Shown here: positions 23,829 through 37,069 of the stretch, in pieces
How positions within the stretch are numbered: position 1 is the stretch's first letter
Layout of the letters: the number at the start of each line of letters is the position of its first letter
DNA from: Hypoxylon rubiginosum
Lineage: Eukaryota > Ascomycota > Sordariomycetes > Xylariales > Hypoxylaceae
Reading direction: 5' to 3'
Assembly: GCA_902806565.1 (NCBI GenBank)
Contig: CADCXA010000041.1
Span: forward strand, 744,001 to 808,000
Length of the DNA stretch: 64,000 nucleotides
Program-made: the position numbers and the translations under genes
Notes under the pieces: generated by a model
Seen by the model: the letters and a program-made list of their open reading frames with translations, nothing else
Told to the model about the DNA's origin: nothing
Database searches by the model: none

Positions 23829-26800
23829 TCATAGACCCATCATCTCGTTCTGGCTTAGGAATGTCCGAGCCAGCTCGTCTCCGCCGCGCTCGGCTTCTTT
23901 CATCCAATGGATCGCAACGCACATCAGAGTCGGGTCACTCCTGACATCGCCATCCATGCCCGCGTCCTGCATGCCTGAAGATGCCGGTCCTGCCGTACCG
24001 AGATTGCCCCGGCTTCGGTCAACGGAATGGCGAGGACCACTACCGGATCGTGGACCAAACTTCTCCATGACGGCTTGCTTGAATACGTCTCGCGGTTTGG
24101 ACAGCGGTAGCGTGCTCCTTTCAACGAGCTCGGGATGGCCGAGAGTAAAGAGAGCCAGCTCTCGTTGCGCTGTTGCATTGCCCTCCTTCGCGGCGATCGT
24201 CCACATACTTGCCGCATCCTGGAGCGAATGGAGCGGCGGTTTGCGAAGCATTTCAGGCGAGTCGTCACCACCGCTAGGACGCTGTCTCGATGGTGTGTAG
24301 AAATTCAAAATTTCGTCTGCAACTTCGACCATTGTCGTGATCACATCTTGTTTGAGGGCCAGTGTCACTACTACGATATCCCAAAATGGTTTGTTTCGAT
24401 CGGTGTCTAGAGTGGTAGGAGAAACAAACGAATTAATAAACTGCAAATCGCGGAATAGAGTCTTCGGCCGGATGCCTGCGTCTTTAAATAGCGACCGAAG
24501 TACTTGGGCGATGGCATCCGTGTTGGCTGCCTCTTTTACGGAGACGATGGAGCGCGCATCGGCGCTTTTGTTAGAGCGAGGCTGGAGAGACACCATGAGC
24601 GATTGAAATTGCTGTGGTCGCCGTTCCCTGGCACTCTCGATATTCGGGTCGACTGGTTCGGTTTTGCCCGGTACGCCAGTCGTCTCCTCCTCGACTGATT
24701 GTCGTGATGTCCATCGAGAGCGACGGCCGCCGTTGGATAACGAAGCAGCTACTAGACGTTCTAATTCAAGAAGAGCGCCAAGTTTGGTGTACGGGTTCGG
24801 ATGAACAGCAAACATGCCTAGTAGCCTCCGATAGGCTTTCACGTAGGGGAATTCTGGGGTGTCTTTCTTCCTCGAAGGCTTTCCACGGGCTGACGCCGTA
24901 TCGCTGGCGGCAGAGCTTTCATTGCTTGGCCCGGAAGCACTGTCGGGCCTGTCATTGCCCAAGTCCACCCTAGAGGCTTCGCCGGCTTGCCGAAGATTTC
25001 CAAAACTCTTCCTCTTCTCTATCACTCTTTGCTTGGTAGAACCCTTGCCCATGCGGTCCCTCTTTGGCACGGGTTTTCGTGCTTTTCGTTCCTCAATGTC
25101 TCGACGCTCAATGCATTCTTGGCCCAGATTACCAAACCATCCATCGGTCTCCGACCCAGACGCAAACACGATATTACCTAGCTCAGAGAGCAGCAAACTC
25201 GTAAGTGTCTGACGAAGTTCGGAGAGAAAGCGCTGTTTTCCTTCTGAGAGACGGCGCAGATGAACAGTCTCGTTCGACGAAACGGACGCTCCGGATCGGC
25301 TAGCCGAATGATGAGACGGAAGCGGCTGGTGGTTTGGATTGGAGAACGTGCTTGACAAATTGGTGACGCTCGTCGAAGGTGACTGCGCGCGAGAAGTTGC
25401 CGAGCTGACGGTCGACATGGTAGACTGGAAGGGAGACCAGAATGTGGAAGTTGAATCGATAGCATGGATGGGAGATGAGGCTCCAAAATAGTCATGCGCA
25501 TCAAAGTTATCAGACAGCGCAGTGCTCGCCCTCGAGAAACTATAACGATGATGGGAGTCGAGAGAAACCTGACTGGTGTTGTAGGCAGACATGTTTCTTA
25601 GGTCCCGTGCCACCGAGCCTGGACGACCCGACGGGGAAGCATACCGCCTCTCATGGTCTCCGCTAATGACGCTCGCAGCGTCATCACCCCATACGCTTTC
25701 TCTGTCTCTACCAGTGCGGGAACCCTCGAACATTTTGCGATCCCGCGAGTAGAGTTCACTGGACCAAAGTACAGGTCCGTCCACGATGTTCTCGCCGACT
25801 AGCTTTCCTATACAGCTGTCGACTTCGCAGCAGAATCGATGTATTCGTTCCTCTCCCGAACACAAGTTCTGGATGCCGAACTGCTCTAGCCACTTGCTAG
25901 TTATCTCTGCTTGGGCGTCGCTGAGCTTGTTTGGGCCTCCCTGGTCCTCGCTAGCGGCTAACAAGTCTAGCATCTGGGATTCGTTTCGGAAGATATAAGC
26001 AGACGCGGGCCCTCGAGCCATATGGGCTCGGTTACGTTGAAACGAACCCCATTTCCCCGGCGCGCCCATGATCTTCAGGGCGCTGCAAATATTCCGAGTA
26101 TGTTCATAAGGAGCCGAATTATGAACGTCTGTCACATACCACATCTTATCTCTCAGCGCTTTCAGACGTTTCATCATAGTCTCGATAAGACCTTCGTGGC
26201 GTTCCTGGCTCTGCTTCAGCCAAACCAGCCAGGCGTCATATTCCTCGATTGCCGAAGCAGAGCGCCGAATTGAATCGCGGGGGCCTCGAGAGAATATGTT
26301 GAGAAGCGTCGCAAACCCGTTCTTACGGAGCGATGGGGAGGTTAGAGCGTTCAATTGCTGGAGGGTTTTCCAGTACAGATGTGCCGACACGAAGTCGGAC
26401 TGGATCCGTGATTGGGATGAGGCTGCTCCAAGCATCGTGATCAAGACGGATGAAGATCCGGCCACTGGTCCAGTCTCTTTGTCGTCTGGCGGACGAGAAG
26501 ACTCCTCGGTAGTCAGCTTTGATTTATGCTCCTCTTCGCATCTATTACGATAAGGATTTCGGCTACCCATAGACGACCCCGTGGTTATTATCTTGTTTTT
26601 GGACCGATACTTCTTCAGCCCAGAAGCTCGGTTGCTGAACGTAGTCTTGTTGCCATGATCTTCAAGGCCCTGGGGGATTTCAAAATCCTCAACAAGTTTC
26701 AAGACTGAGTCTCGCAGTTGATGATAGTCCTTGTCAAGCTCGGGCTTCTCGTCAGGCTCGTCATCCTCCGTGTCACTAGTAGTAGAAGAATTCTCCTCTT

Positions 26801-29340
26801 CGGCGTCGTCGTCGGGATCATACGTCATCTGCAAGGAGAGGCTATTCCCATCGGCCGAAATAAATACAACAGCCCAGCGTTCGGCACACGGATGACAAGC
26901 ACCCGAGATGACTTCCGGTCCCAGGTTCTGAACCATCTCATGCAGTGCTAAGCGAAGACGGTAGCCATCGTCCTCATAGTTATTGGCATGGCTCTGTCTG
27001 TTGCCGTCAGGGACGGTTGGCGAACGCCTTTGAGGCGTACCGACTACTGCTGCCTCTTCAAGCAAGGGATCGCCTGAAGTGGTTCCATCACTAAAAACTG
27101 ACGACGTACTCATGCTCAAGACAGAGGCGGTGTCAAAATTACTCCTGGACGTGCCGATGGATATCGGTTGGGAGATGGCAGAGAAGCCGGATATTGACGG
27201 CGCACCGGACCGGATGCTACTAGAGTGAGCAGATTGGGGCCTGCGCTCGGGGAATAGCGCGTTCACAAGGGTAACAAGGTCAGCTGGACTGAGAACCAGA
27301 TAAGGATGAACCTCGACGGTTTCTCTGAGGGAAGTGATGGACCTAGCCGGAAGCAGTCTACCCGTCCTCTTCCCCGACGGCTTGAAGCGAGCCAGGATGT
27401 TCTCAACGTGACCCTTGATCTTTAGGGGTGTGGATACCGGCCTCTGGGGATTCTGGCCCGAAAGCATCTCAACAACAGCATGCTGGGCTGTCGTGGCCAC
27501 TTGCTTGAGGATCTTTTGCCGACTATACTCGGTAATATGGTACTCGGCCATCATGCCGAAACTCTCTGGGTGGATGACAACAGCAAGCAACCAACTGGAG
27601 AAGAGCCACTTGTATACAAACCATTTGCGCGTGGTATCTACGAGACCGCGCGTGCCGTGGTTGATTTCCAACCGACGGAGAATCTCGTTTCCAAGTTCGA
27701 TGACGCCTTCCGGAATACCTGTTGCGTCCTCGTCATCGATGATGGTAAAAAGATCGTTGACGGCACGATCATAAAACTCCTCGGCGGCAATACTCTCCTT
27801 ATTAGAGTAACCGGATAGATTAAACCTCGTCCCGTTCTGGTCCTCGGCTCTGTCGAGCAGGAACGCTCCATCCTCGAGGATCTTCATCAAGTACCATTCC
27901 ATGTTGGCCCGTCCGGACCAGTCACGCATGGCAGACCAAGCATTGAGGATTGAAATCAAGACAGGCTCGCTGGTGGACTTGGTAGAAATTAAGCGAGCAA
28001 AAGCAGTTGCCCAAATCCCTGTTCTCCTTTTATCCTCGGCGCTGTCCGGGCCGGCCGAGTTAGCAAAGCAGGTGTATATCAGAGCAGAAAGGGGATCGTG
28101 GCGCTGGAAGGAAAGAAGCCGCTCAACGGCGTTGGGAGTCTGGGCAGACTGTCTACTGGGGCCGCCGGAATGTCCACGCCCGGTGGCACGGCCGTGGTAT
28201 GGTAAAACAGATTCTATAGGTTCCAATCCCTGATGGAAAGTAGTCAGAGCCTGCAGCTCCGAAGTATTCAAAGCACATAGCCGTGTAGCAAGGTAGTCCG
28301 GGTTCGTCCGGATCTGAGTCAGGAAGCTCATAAAGGCCTCTCTGGCAGAGGCCGAAATATCATTGAAGAAGGGAGCCACAGAACTACCGGGACCAATGGT
28401 TCCATTCGTACTGGGCGGAGGCACCAAAGTCTCGACAGACGCTACTCCTGAGGACTGCAACGACTCCATCTCGGGTTCCAATAGAGCATAGCGACGGGTG
28501 GCATCGCAGCTATTCCGAACATCATGAATGGCACCAAATAAATTAGCAAACGCTTTTTTATCATCGTTCCGGAAGCTATCTGCCAGGTTGCGCAGCGAAA
28601 TCTCTCCACAACGAGTGAGGCGCGCCGAGAGAGCAGTCGAAATAAGACTTCTCTGGAGGCGAATGCGAGTATTGGCGCACTTGCGCTCCTGGTATTTAGA
28701 CAGCCGGACGAGATGAGCGAGCTCTTCCAACGTGGTACCCTCATTGTCGGGTGTCAAATGCGGGTTGGTGTACAAGGACACATCGGCCAGCAGGGATCGC
28801 GGGAGAGGAGCCGAGTCATCTTGGTCCTTCAAGATGGGCTGCAATGGACTGGGCGGGCCAGGCGGGCTGGAGCCCAGGGACGGAGAGGGAGGCGGAGGGG
28901 GTTTCGACGGGCCCACGGCTTGGGCTATCACCGGTTTCTTCGGCGCACTCGCGCCAGCGCTCGGGTTAGCGCTCGACTGCTGCTTCGAAGAGGCATCGCG
29001 GGACGTGTCGTCGCCACCGATTTTACGGACGGACCCTGACGATTCTCGCCGACGGTGCCCACTCGTGGCCTTAACAGGACTTCGTGATCGAAACCGTCGC
29101 GGACGCGAAACTTCGGGCCTCGTCTCGGGGGAGGGCGTCGGGGACCGCGAGGGGGGATGGGTAGCGGTCGGAGACACAGCTATAGAATTCGAGTCGACCA
29201 GTCAGTAAGCCAGTACAACATAGACAAGTAATTTAAGAGCTGAAACAACCCCCGACGCTCCTCACGGCGCTCCTTTTTTTCTAACTCGACTCACGTGGAG
29301 AAGAATGTATGCAAACGGGCGACGAGAGAGATCGCTGCAT
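23829..29340 (-). CDS. Large conserved-looking fungal protein, function unknown, Sel1-like C-terminus
   Basis: One 5.35 kb exon (23829-29179) plus a proposed first exon (29295-29340) give 1,798 residues. The long frame has no ATG near its N-terminus (its first possible codon is GTG, and a TGA lies just upstream), so an upstream exon is needed. A 46-nt exon starting with the ATG at 29,340 and ending at a CAC/GTGAGT donor splices to the TATAG acceptor at 29,180 in frame, with a CTGAC branch site. The N-terminal ~130 residues are Pro/Ser/Arg-rich. An Asp/Glu-rich patch lies near residue 810, and Lys/Arg-rich and Ser-rich linkers follow. The C-terminus has two Sel1-like helices pairs (MWTIAAKEGNATAQRELALF near 1,675 and AIHWMKEAERGGDELARTFL at the end). 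It has no membrane segments and no catalytic motif I recognise. A scaffold role would be a guess. Confidence 0.75.
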
Positions 29341-31244
29341 GGAAATCATAGTGGGCGCATGCAAAGATATGTGCGAGCGCGCCACTTTCACCCCAGCACG
29401 ACCAGCAGCACCCCCGACAAGAGAGAGCTGCTAGGTAGCCACGGTGGTTTGCGTTTACTCGATCCTCGTCGACGTCGTCGATATTCTTTTGCAAGTTGTC
29501 ATCTAGACATGGACAATAAAGCTTTTGGCCTAGCTCGAAGCGGAAGTAGGATGGATGCCGGCGGACCTGTGATGCGCGGGAGATATCGCAGAGTGGGATA
29601 TTCTCAGGAAGGAAAAGCGTAAAAGCGTAAGGGAGGTCAGGTAAAGATTAGGATAGGACGGGAAGGATAATGATATGATATGATATGCCGGGTATGTAAG
29701 TATAGGGCTGGGTAGGATAATGGGATATGGGATATGGGATATGGGTAATGGGACAGCAGATATGGTAGGGTAGAGTTGGGCTTCAAGTAGGTAGTTAAGG
29801 TAGTCAAGGTAGTCGAGAGAATATAATTAGACACGATGGACGATGGACGATGGAGGGAGAGCTTTTTTTTGGAGGGGCCCGAACTAGTCCCTGTCGCGGT
29901 TCGATGGCTGATGGGTGATAGATGGGTGATAGCTGGGTGATAGCTGATGGTTGATCCCAGATCAACAGTGGCATGAAATGAGTGTGAATTATTGGGCAGC
30001 TCAAGCTGAATAATAAGCAATCATACTCGGTAGATGCTGATATGGTACTGGTGATGGTCCTGGATGTAAATAATCTTGGCCCCAGCTCATGCTCATGCTT
30101 CTGCTTCTGCTTCGTACCAGTGCCCAGCCACTGCCACTTTCATACAGCTTCGACTTTGGACCCTGGTCAGTTCGTGGGTTGTGAGTTGTTTCGTTTCGTT
30201 CGTTTCGTTATTCTGCTTGGGGGGTCGACGGATGAGAGCGCTTGGTTGCCTGTCGGCTCCGGAAACCCGGTATATAGTATATACTAGTATATAATACGGT
30301 ATAGATTTAAGTACCTATATTGATCTACCTATACCGCAGAATCGGGAATAGACCGAGGCAAAGGAGAGGAAAAGAAAAGCAGAAAAGGGGATAAAACAAT
30401 GCAGACAACAACAACAGCAGCAAGCAAGCAAGTAGCAGCGACAAGTAGCAGCGCTAGCTAATGCAGCAGCAATGCAGCAGAAGACGCGGTCGAAGGTAGA
30501 AGGCGTAGAAGAAAAAAAGAGACAGATGATGTGTCTGTGTCTCGACGGCCTTGGGACCTTTGGACCACAGGCCTTGGTACCAGTTACACGACAGTATTTA
30601 GTTGTCGCACTGTCGTTGGCCAACGTGGGGTAAAGTAACTTGTTGAGTACAGTCTCTTATCTGAAGATATTTACTGTGTACAGGTATGTCGCAGTAGTGG
30701 CTAAAGTACGAATTTGTAGTGGTTATGATATAGGATATAGGCCATTCTCGCTGGCAGGCTGATATCATGATAGTACTAGAAACACCCTATCTTCGCTATA
30801 TCGTGGCGCTGTATCTCAAAGTGCCGCACCCCCGTAATGACCCTCCCGTACCTACAGTACGCCTTCTAGTCTCTCCACACTATAAGCTACCCCTCCCACC
30901 GCTAGCCCCCCCGACATTTTGCTTAGACCAGCCAGAGAGCCAGAGACCAACCACCTGCAGACAAATCTTGTCCCTCTTTCGGCGGGCTGGCGGGTTGACG
31001 GGTGTGTATCATACAACATACAACACATGCAAGGCGACCATGATGACGATACCTGCAATAACGCGCATACAGTAAAAGAGGCAAAAAGAAGAAGCAATGG
31101 AAGATTATCGTTTCCCTTTCGGAGGAATTCTTACGATTGAGTCATCTTCCTTTTCTTCTATAGCATCGCGTTTCTTATCTTATGCGTTCCCGTTCCCCTT
31201 CTCAACTCAACTTCCCCCTTTTTTATTTCTTTGCCTGCCCAGAT

Positions 31245-31317
31245 GGTCATACACACGTACAGTACACACACAACACACATACATACACGCACACACGCAC
31301 ACACGCACACACAACTC
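31245..31317. repeat. CA-rich microsatellite
   Basis: Imperfect (CA)n tract with CG and TA interruptions, CACACACGCACACACG-like. Confidence 0.8.
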
Positions 31318-32046
31318 GAAGTCGAGTCCTTCGCCCCGCGGCTACACACCGAAAAGCGAACACAGTACGACAGAACAAAATCTGCATTCCATGTCTTTGC
31401 CTCTCTCTAATTTTGGTTAATGCGTCCTGTCTGATTGTCCATTCGTCGGCTCTTCACATCTGACAGCAAATGCGCAAACGGCGCAAAGAAAAAAAGGGGG
31501 GAAACCAGGCCAACGATCCAAACAGATATCGACAAGCAAGCCGATCCAAGAAATAATACGATACAGACCGATACCTCTTCGTCTCTATGCAGAAACGGAG
31601 GGAGGGGAAAAAAAGAGGACAAGCGTTCTTTTTTTTCTTTCTCGTTCTTCTCCTTTCCCGTCAGGTATCATCTCGCATAACAAGAATGCAAGAGTCCATC
31701 TCACTCATAAGCCAGCATATACAAACATCTCCGTTATTGCCCCAGCGGCCCAATAGTAGAGAAGCGACCTGACCCCTTTCGGCTGGGCAACAAAAAAAGG
31801 ACGATGAGTTGGCCCTGCATATTGCATTGCTAAGCTTCTTCGCCTTCCATACCCATTTCAAGCGCCCCTTTTTCGCATCTTACCCAAAATCGTTCGCTCC
31901 GCGCTCCGCCCTCCGCCCTGGCAAATCCCCCAAGTCTCTAAGGCGTCTAAGGCTGCATCTGCATCGCCCGAGACGGCGGTCAACGCCGCAGATCGAATCG
32001 TAGCCTTTTGGAATATTTCCCGCTGGCGGCTCGCTAATTAAAAAAC

Positions 32047-32097
32047 TCATGCTGCTCACACGCTGCTCACACGCTGCTCATGTTGCTCATGTTGCTA
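32047..32097. repeat. 12-bp short tandem repeat
   Basis: Units based on GCTGCTCACAC and TGTTGCTCA, about four copies, in a non-coding stretch. Confidence 0.7.
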
Positions 32098-35000
32098 ACC
32101 TTAGGTACCAGGCGGTGCCAGGGTCGAAAGTCGAAAATGGAACCCATCAGACATGCAGAAACCTGAACCTGCAGCTTTTGCCCAATCCCCATCGGCCACG
32201 CGAGACGGACGCCCGTCGACTGCTTTGCCAACGCATCCAATTGCCTCCTACATGCCCACATATCTCATTTAATGCGTCCACGATGCTTCGCTCTTCCTTC
32301 ATTTTTTTTCCTTTATTTTCTTCTCCGTCCCCCCTGAGCCAATCGTCGTCGTCCTACTATTTTACACATCCAGTGCTGGTTGGCTGGGAAATACCTACTA
32401 CGACTTTCTTGTCGGTCTACGGCCTATTTTCAACGCTCTCTCTCTCAACCATTGGACACCCAGCTGCAATGCATGATGACCAGCGGCTGATAAACTTGAC
32501 GTCGGGCAATCGTAGACAAGGGTTTCAGGTAGAGTCGTGTTGATAGTTCCCCTAATGTAGCCCAACGAGATCCTAACCCTGATCCCTTCCTGGCATGCAA
32601 ACACGCGATGCCAATCTGTTCAGGTATTCGATTCCCTCTTTCAGCCTTGTACAGATCTGATTGATGCACGTCAATGGCACCATCCCGGGTACCAATGTGG
32701 AACCTCGAGGGAACGCGTTCATCTGAAGTTCAAGATTTCGTATAGTCGGAGGTTTCAAGTGGATATACCAGTAGCCAACCACTCGACGACGCTGGCCTTC
32801 ACGGCCCGGGTTAGCATAGAAACCTTACTCTCGATCCATCCAGCCGCATAGGTGGGAATATCCTGGAGTATACTGGCGGGTAGTCCATAGTATAGTCTTT
32901 GGTTCCTGAAGATCTAACAACGACTCCTTACAAATCCACATTGCAAAATCCACATCGGAAATCCACCTTAGCACGACACCGTCGATTTGACAACAGCCAG
33001 TTATTCGTACAGCACGGCAGGCTTATTCCGTGGGCTATGACAGACGTGTTCAAACTGCATAGCCAATATGTAGGTATTGATAAGTGAAGCGTCACGTCTC
33101 AAAGCCACGAAGCAGACCTAGCTACCTGCCTAACTAGGAGCTCTTCAACTGCAGCCTATAGAGCTTTGGTGGGCGAGCCCACGGGTCCGGAAAGGCCCAC
33201 AGTCCCCGGTGACACGAGAAACTCCAGCCATACCGGCCGGGGATTTTATGTCGATCTAATAGACGATCTTATGTACACCCCCTATACCCCTTTGCAAACC
33301 CTAAATTCGCTCACTGCCTGCGTAGGTAGGTACCTATAGTTGTAAGCAACTCTTTATTTTACCTATAGTTACAAGCAACTCGCTGCTTTGCCTATAGTTA
33401 TTCCGGTATCCGCTTGCTTGTGCGAGTTAAATCGTGAAATAGAGCTTCTCTTCTAACTGGGTTATGTAGCTAGCCGTTGTCAACATGGAGCTCGTGTCAC
33501 GTTCCTGGATCGTGAAGTATAATAGAAGCATTAACAAGTGGACGCAGGCCAGTTCCACATGCATCATGCATACATGCAGTATTATAGTCCTTCAGACTGG
33601 GTACTTCAGAAGCTATCTGACGTTAACACATTATCGAAATGCAGGAGAGTATCATAAACACATATCGGAATATACCGAACAAAAAACTCAAGCGGAGTAT
33701 AATTAGTTTGGAATATTATAGGTATTTTCTATACCCAAAGTAACAATCGTTTAGAGTTGTTGATATGAGAAAATAGCTTTGACATAATAACTTAGGTAGT
33801 CACTTTTGATCAGCCTACACAAGCAAACAAATAAGAGTTAGATTCGTCTTCTAAAATCAAGTTTTGCTGAAAAGTCAAAGTAATGACACGAACTATCTTC
33901 TCTATGAGCCCTCTTACATGATGGCCAACGTTTAATATCGTTCCATATCACTTATAAACCAAGAATATACTTATACCAAGCTATAACTGAACCGGCTTAA
34001 GTAAGAGACTCTTCAGTCTACTGTGCTTGTATAGTGCGTTTCGTCGATATTATAACAACATCTACCTAACCATATCATCCAAACACTATCTAACACGTCT
34101 TTAGAAAAGACCGAACCTAAATTCCAGTGACACAGCATAGTGTATCTTTCCCCTCGTGTTACAACCAAGGGCGAGGACATTCACATCTGGTTTGGTATGA
34201 GAATCTCAACATGTTGTATCACAGCCACCAGTCTAATGTGGAATTCACTTCCTCGCTAGACGGGCGTCGTGGAGGTGTAAGGCTATGCTGACGGAAGCAC
34301 ACGTCACTACTTATTACTACTTATTATATGTGTCATTCAGCAATGAGGGCGAGTTGTTGAGCTTCGGCAGTATATGAGGGCCCCTGGTTTATTGTTCTTG
34401 CCGGCTGGACTTCTTCGGTGGCCATCCCAACACATCAAATCCTAATGTTGATTATAGGGGTATATGAGATTCCGGTACTCGACCATTTTACTTAGCTTAC
34501 AGAGAGGTAGGCAAACATACCTAAGGGGCCGTTATGATTACCACCTTTATACTTGAGATCGCATCTAAAGTGACATTTTCTGCTTACTTTACGATTCCTG
34601 TTTAGTTGTTCATCCCTACGAAAGAAACTTCGGAAATTAACCTCTTTTCGTAAAATTCTTCTAACAGAAGCTGCTACTTTTCTAGGAGTTTAAGATACAT
34701 TAAGACAGTTAGGAGGTAGGGGCCTGTGTGATAGTTTCTTAGGTAGGTAGATTGGTCAGCTGAGTTGAATAGAAGAGATTCTATATCTAATTTGCCATGA
34801 TGATCTTATTTACTTCGAGGTCTAGCCAGTACCTCTGGAATTCATGTAAATAATAAACCGCTACCTATGGTACTTGTATGTGCGGAAAATGTTTACTATT
34901 AAGATTCATCGGGGATAAGGCTTCCTGTTTCAACAATTCCGAGAGTCGAAGGCCTCCAGCCTGCAACACGACATCTCACAAGCATGGCATGTCATATAGA

Positions 35001-35114
35001 CGTACTAGTCATGGTCTCGAATTGACTAGTTGTTATCACGAGATTCTCTATTGATCTCCTTTTGTCAAAAATCCTTTGCCAACAGTTTTATGCCAGGCTC
35101 CACGTTGCACCTAT

Positions 35115-37069
35115 CTATTTGCTCTTACCAGTCGGTATGCAGAACAGCACAACCTTCTTCTCGTCACCCTCGCTGTAGCCCCTGTCTACGCGGTAGTATC
35201 CCCTCCGCTCTAGCTGGATTATGTCGTCCTTCTTGAGCTTGGCCACGCCCTCGTCGCAGAAGGCTTCCTCCATAGTGGCCGTCACGGGGTTCAGGAACTG
35301 CTCCAAGTCATCATCCTCCTCGAGCTTGTCCTTGGTGATTAGGTAGTCGAAATCCCAGAGTTCGGCGTCGACGAGTTTCTGCCCCTGTGTCGACAGCCAG
35401 GTGACCTTCTTCTCTGTGGCGCGCACGTCTCCCTTGAGGTTCAGCTCGCAGGTGAGGCTGGTGATTGGATCGCCGCTGGCGACAGCCCTCACAACGGCAT
35501 TGCCCCATTGCATCAAAGTAATCTCCTCGTCATCCTTGAACGACTTTGCATCAGCTTGGTCTATGATGAGCTCCTTGCTAAAAGCCACTTTCTTTGTTCC
35601 CACGGCGGGGTTCTTGGGGTGGAGGGGCTTGTCCTCGGTACGTGGCTCTGCAGGCGCCTCATCTCCCATAATGGCTACCCTGACGTGGTCTTTCTTGATA
35701 ATGGCGGTGTGTCGTGGCGCGACCGGGTCAATTTCTTTCTTGTTGGTGGCCCAGAAACTGGCCCAGTCCATGGATACTACGTTTCGAGACGGCCCTTGCT
35801 TCAGGATGAAATCGCGCAGCGCAGGGATGGTCATGCCTCGTCGTCGGATACCGCGAATTGTAGGCATTCGTGGGTCGTCCCAGCCCCAGACCCGGCCGTT
35901 ATCGACCAGCTTCGCCAGCTTCCGCTTCGAGAGGAAAGTCCGAATGAAGTTCATACGGGCAAAGTCCCACATGTAAACTTGTCGCAACTTCAGCGTGTCA
36001 AGGAACCATTGGAACTGAGGGTTTCGGTCGGTGTACTCGGTGGATCTCAGCGCGTGGGTGACACCCTCCAGGCTGTCGACGACGGGGCATGCGAGGTCAT
36101 AGGTAGGGTACATCTTCCACTTGGTACCAGTCCGGTGGTGGGGGTCTTTAGGATTGCATCTATAGATGACGGGGTCGCGCATGGCCTTGTTCGGGTTGTC
36201 GACGGAGATCTTGGCCCGAATACAGTTCTTCAAGCCCTCCTCGGTGCCATTCTTCATCTCGTCGAAAATTGTTAGATTCTCCTCGACTGTACGGCTTCGG
36301 CGCTTGGATTCGATGCCTCTCCCTCTCTCGTCGCGCATAGTCTCTACGTCTGTGTCGTCGGCGTAAGCGTGTCCGGCCTTAATGAGACCGAGGCAGGTGT
36401 CATAGAGGTGGTCAAAGTAGTCGGATGTGTAGGTGACAACGTCGGGTTTGATCCCCATAAGAGCAAGGTCCTCGATGATGGCATCCTGGTACTCCTCCTT
36501 CTCCTTGCTCGGGTTAGTGTCGTCGAGTCGTAGGCGGAGCGTTCCGTTGTAGGCTTGATGTGCGAAGTAATCGCTAAGCAAGGCGGCTTTGGCGTGTCCG
36601 ATATGAAGGTAACCCCTACGACGGAATTAGAATGTGCTTTATGACAGCTACTGAAATGTGAGAATACAGGAACTACATACGATGGCTCAGGCAAGAATCG
36701 AGTAACAACACCCTTATCCGTCTCCTGGAGAGCTAGGTTGTAACTCGCTCCAGCTCGACTGGCTGCTTGGATCTTGGCTTTCCGAGCTGAGTCGGCAGCT
36801 TTGACTTCGGCCTGGATCTCCGGGTGGGCTTGCTCGACGTAGGTAAACCATCGGTGGAGGTTCGGATAAGATCCCTTGCGGACGAAGGAGACAGCAACAC
36901 GGTTGCTCTTGATTGCAAGCCAAATCTTGGAGTCAAGATCGCTTAGAGTATAGCCGGCGAGATAGGTTCTTAGAGTCAGATGCTTCTCGAGCCGGACGAG
37001 GTGTGGCTCGATGGACTTGAAATCCCCTCCTAGGGAGGTCGACACGGCGACAAGCTCGTCTGCCTTCAT
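35115..37069 (-). CDS. GUS1: Cytosolic glutamyl-tRNA synthetase
   Basis: Exons 36681-37069 and 35115-36615 encode 629 residues. The enzyme charges tRNA-Glu in the cytosol. Residues 1-110 form a GST-like N-terminal domain, as in eukaryotic GluRS, which in yeast binds the cofactor Arc1. Class I signatures are HIGH as GYLHIGHAKAA (131-141), directly after the intron, and the eukaryotic KMSKS equivalent LSKRK (358-362). The C-terminal part is the eukaryote/GlnRS-type beta-barrel anticodon-binding domain (ERRGYYRVD near the end), which separates it from the bacterial-type mitochondrial enzyme. The 65-nt intron runs from GTATGT to CGTAG and interrupts the codon just before the HIGH loop. Divergent from MRPL1 across 431 bp. 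Confidence 0.95.

Larger units (their letters stand above)
29341..35114. other. 5.8 kb gene-free stretch with simple repeats
   Basis: No frame is convincing. The proximal part, up to about 32 kb, is low in complexity: GGGATAT and GGTGATAG micro-repeats (29,720-29,950), CAG/AGC-rich sequence (about 30,410-30,480), a CA tract (31,245-31,317), pyrimidine-rich tracts and a 12-bp tandem (32,047-32,097). Part of it is probably a long promoter or 5' UTR for the large gene to the left. From about 33,300 the sequence is somewhat AT-richer and featureless, apart from CCTATAGTT repeats at about 33,337-33,402. Non-coding RNA genes cannot be excluded. Confidence 0.5.

Noticed and set aside
29291..29494. 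67-codon minus-strand frame as an alternative first exon of the large protein
   Set aside because: Its phase at the GTGAGT donor does not match the long exon; the 46-nt exon in the adjacent frame does.
30315..30623. 102-codon minus-strand frame with a poly-Cys run
   Set aside because: It is a read-through of an AGC/CAG-rich low-complexity tract.
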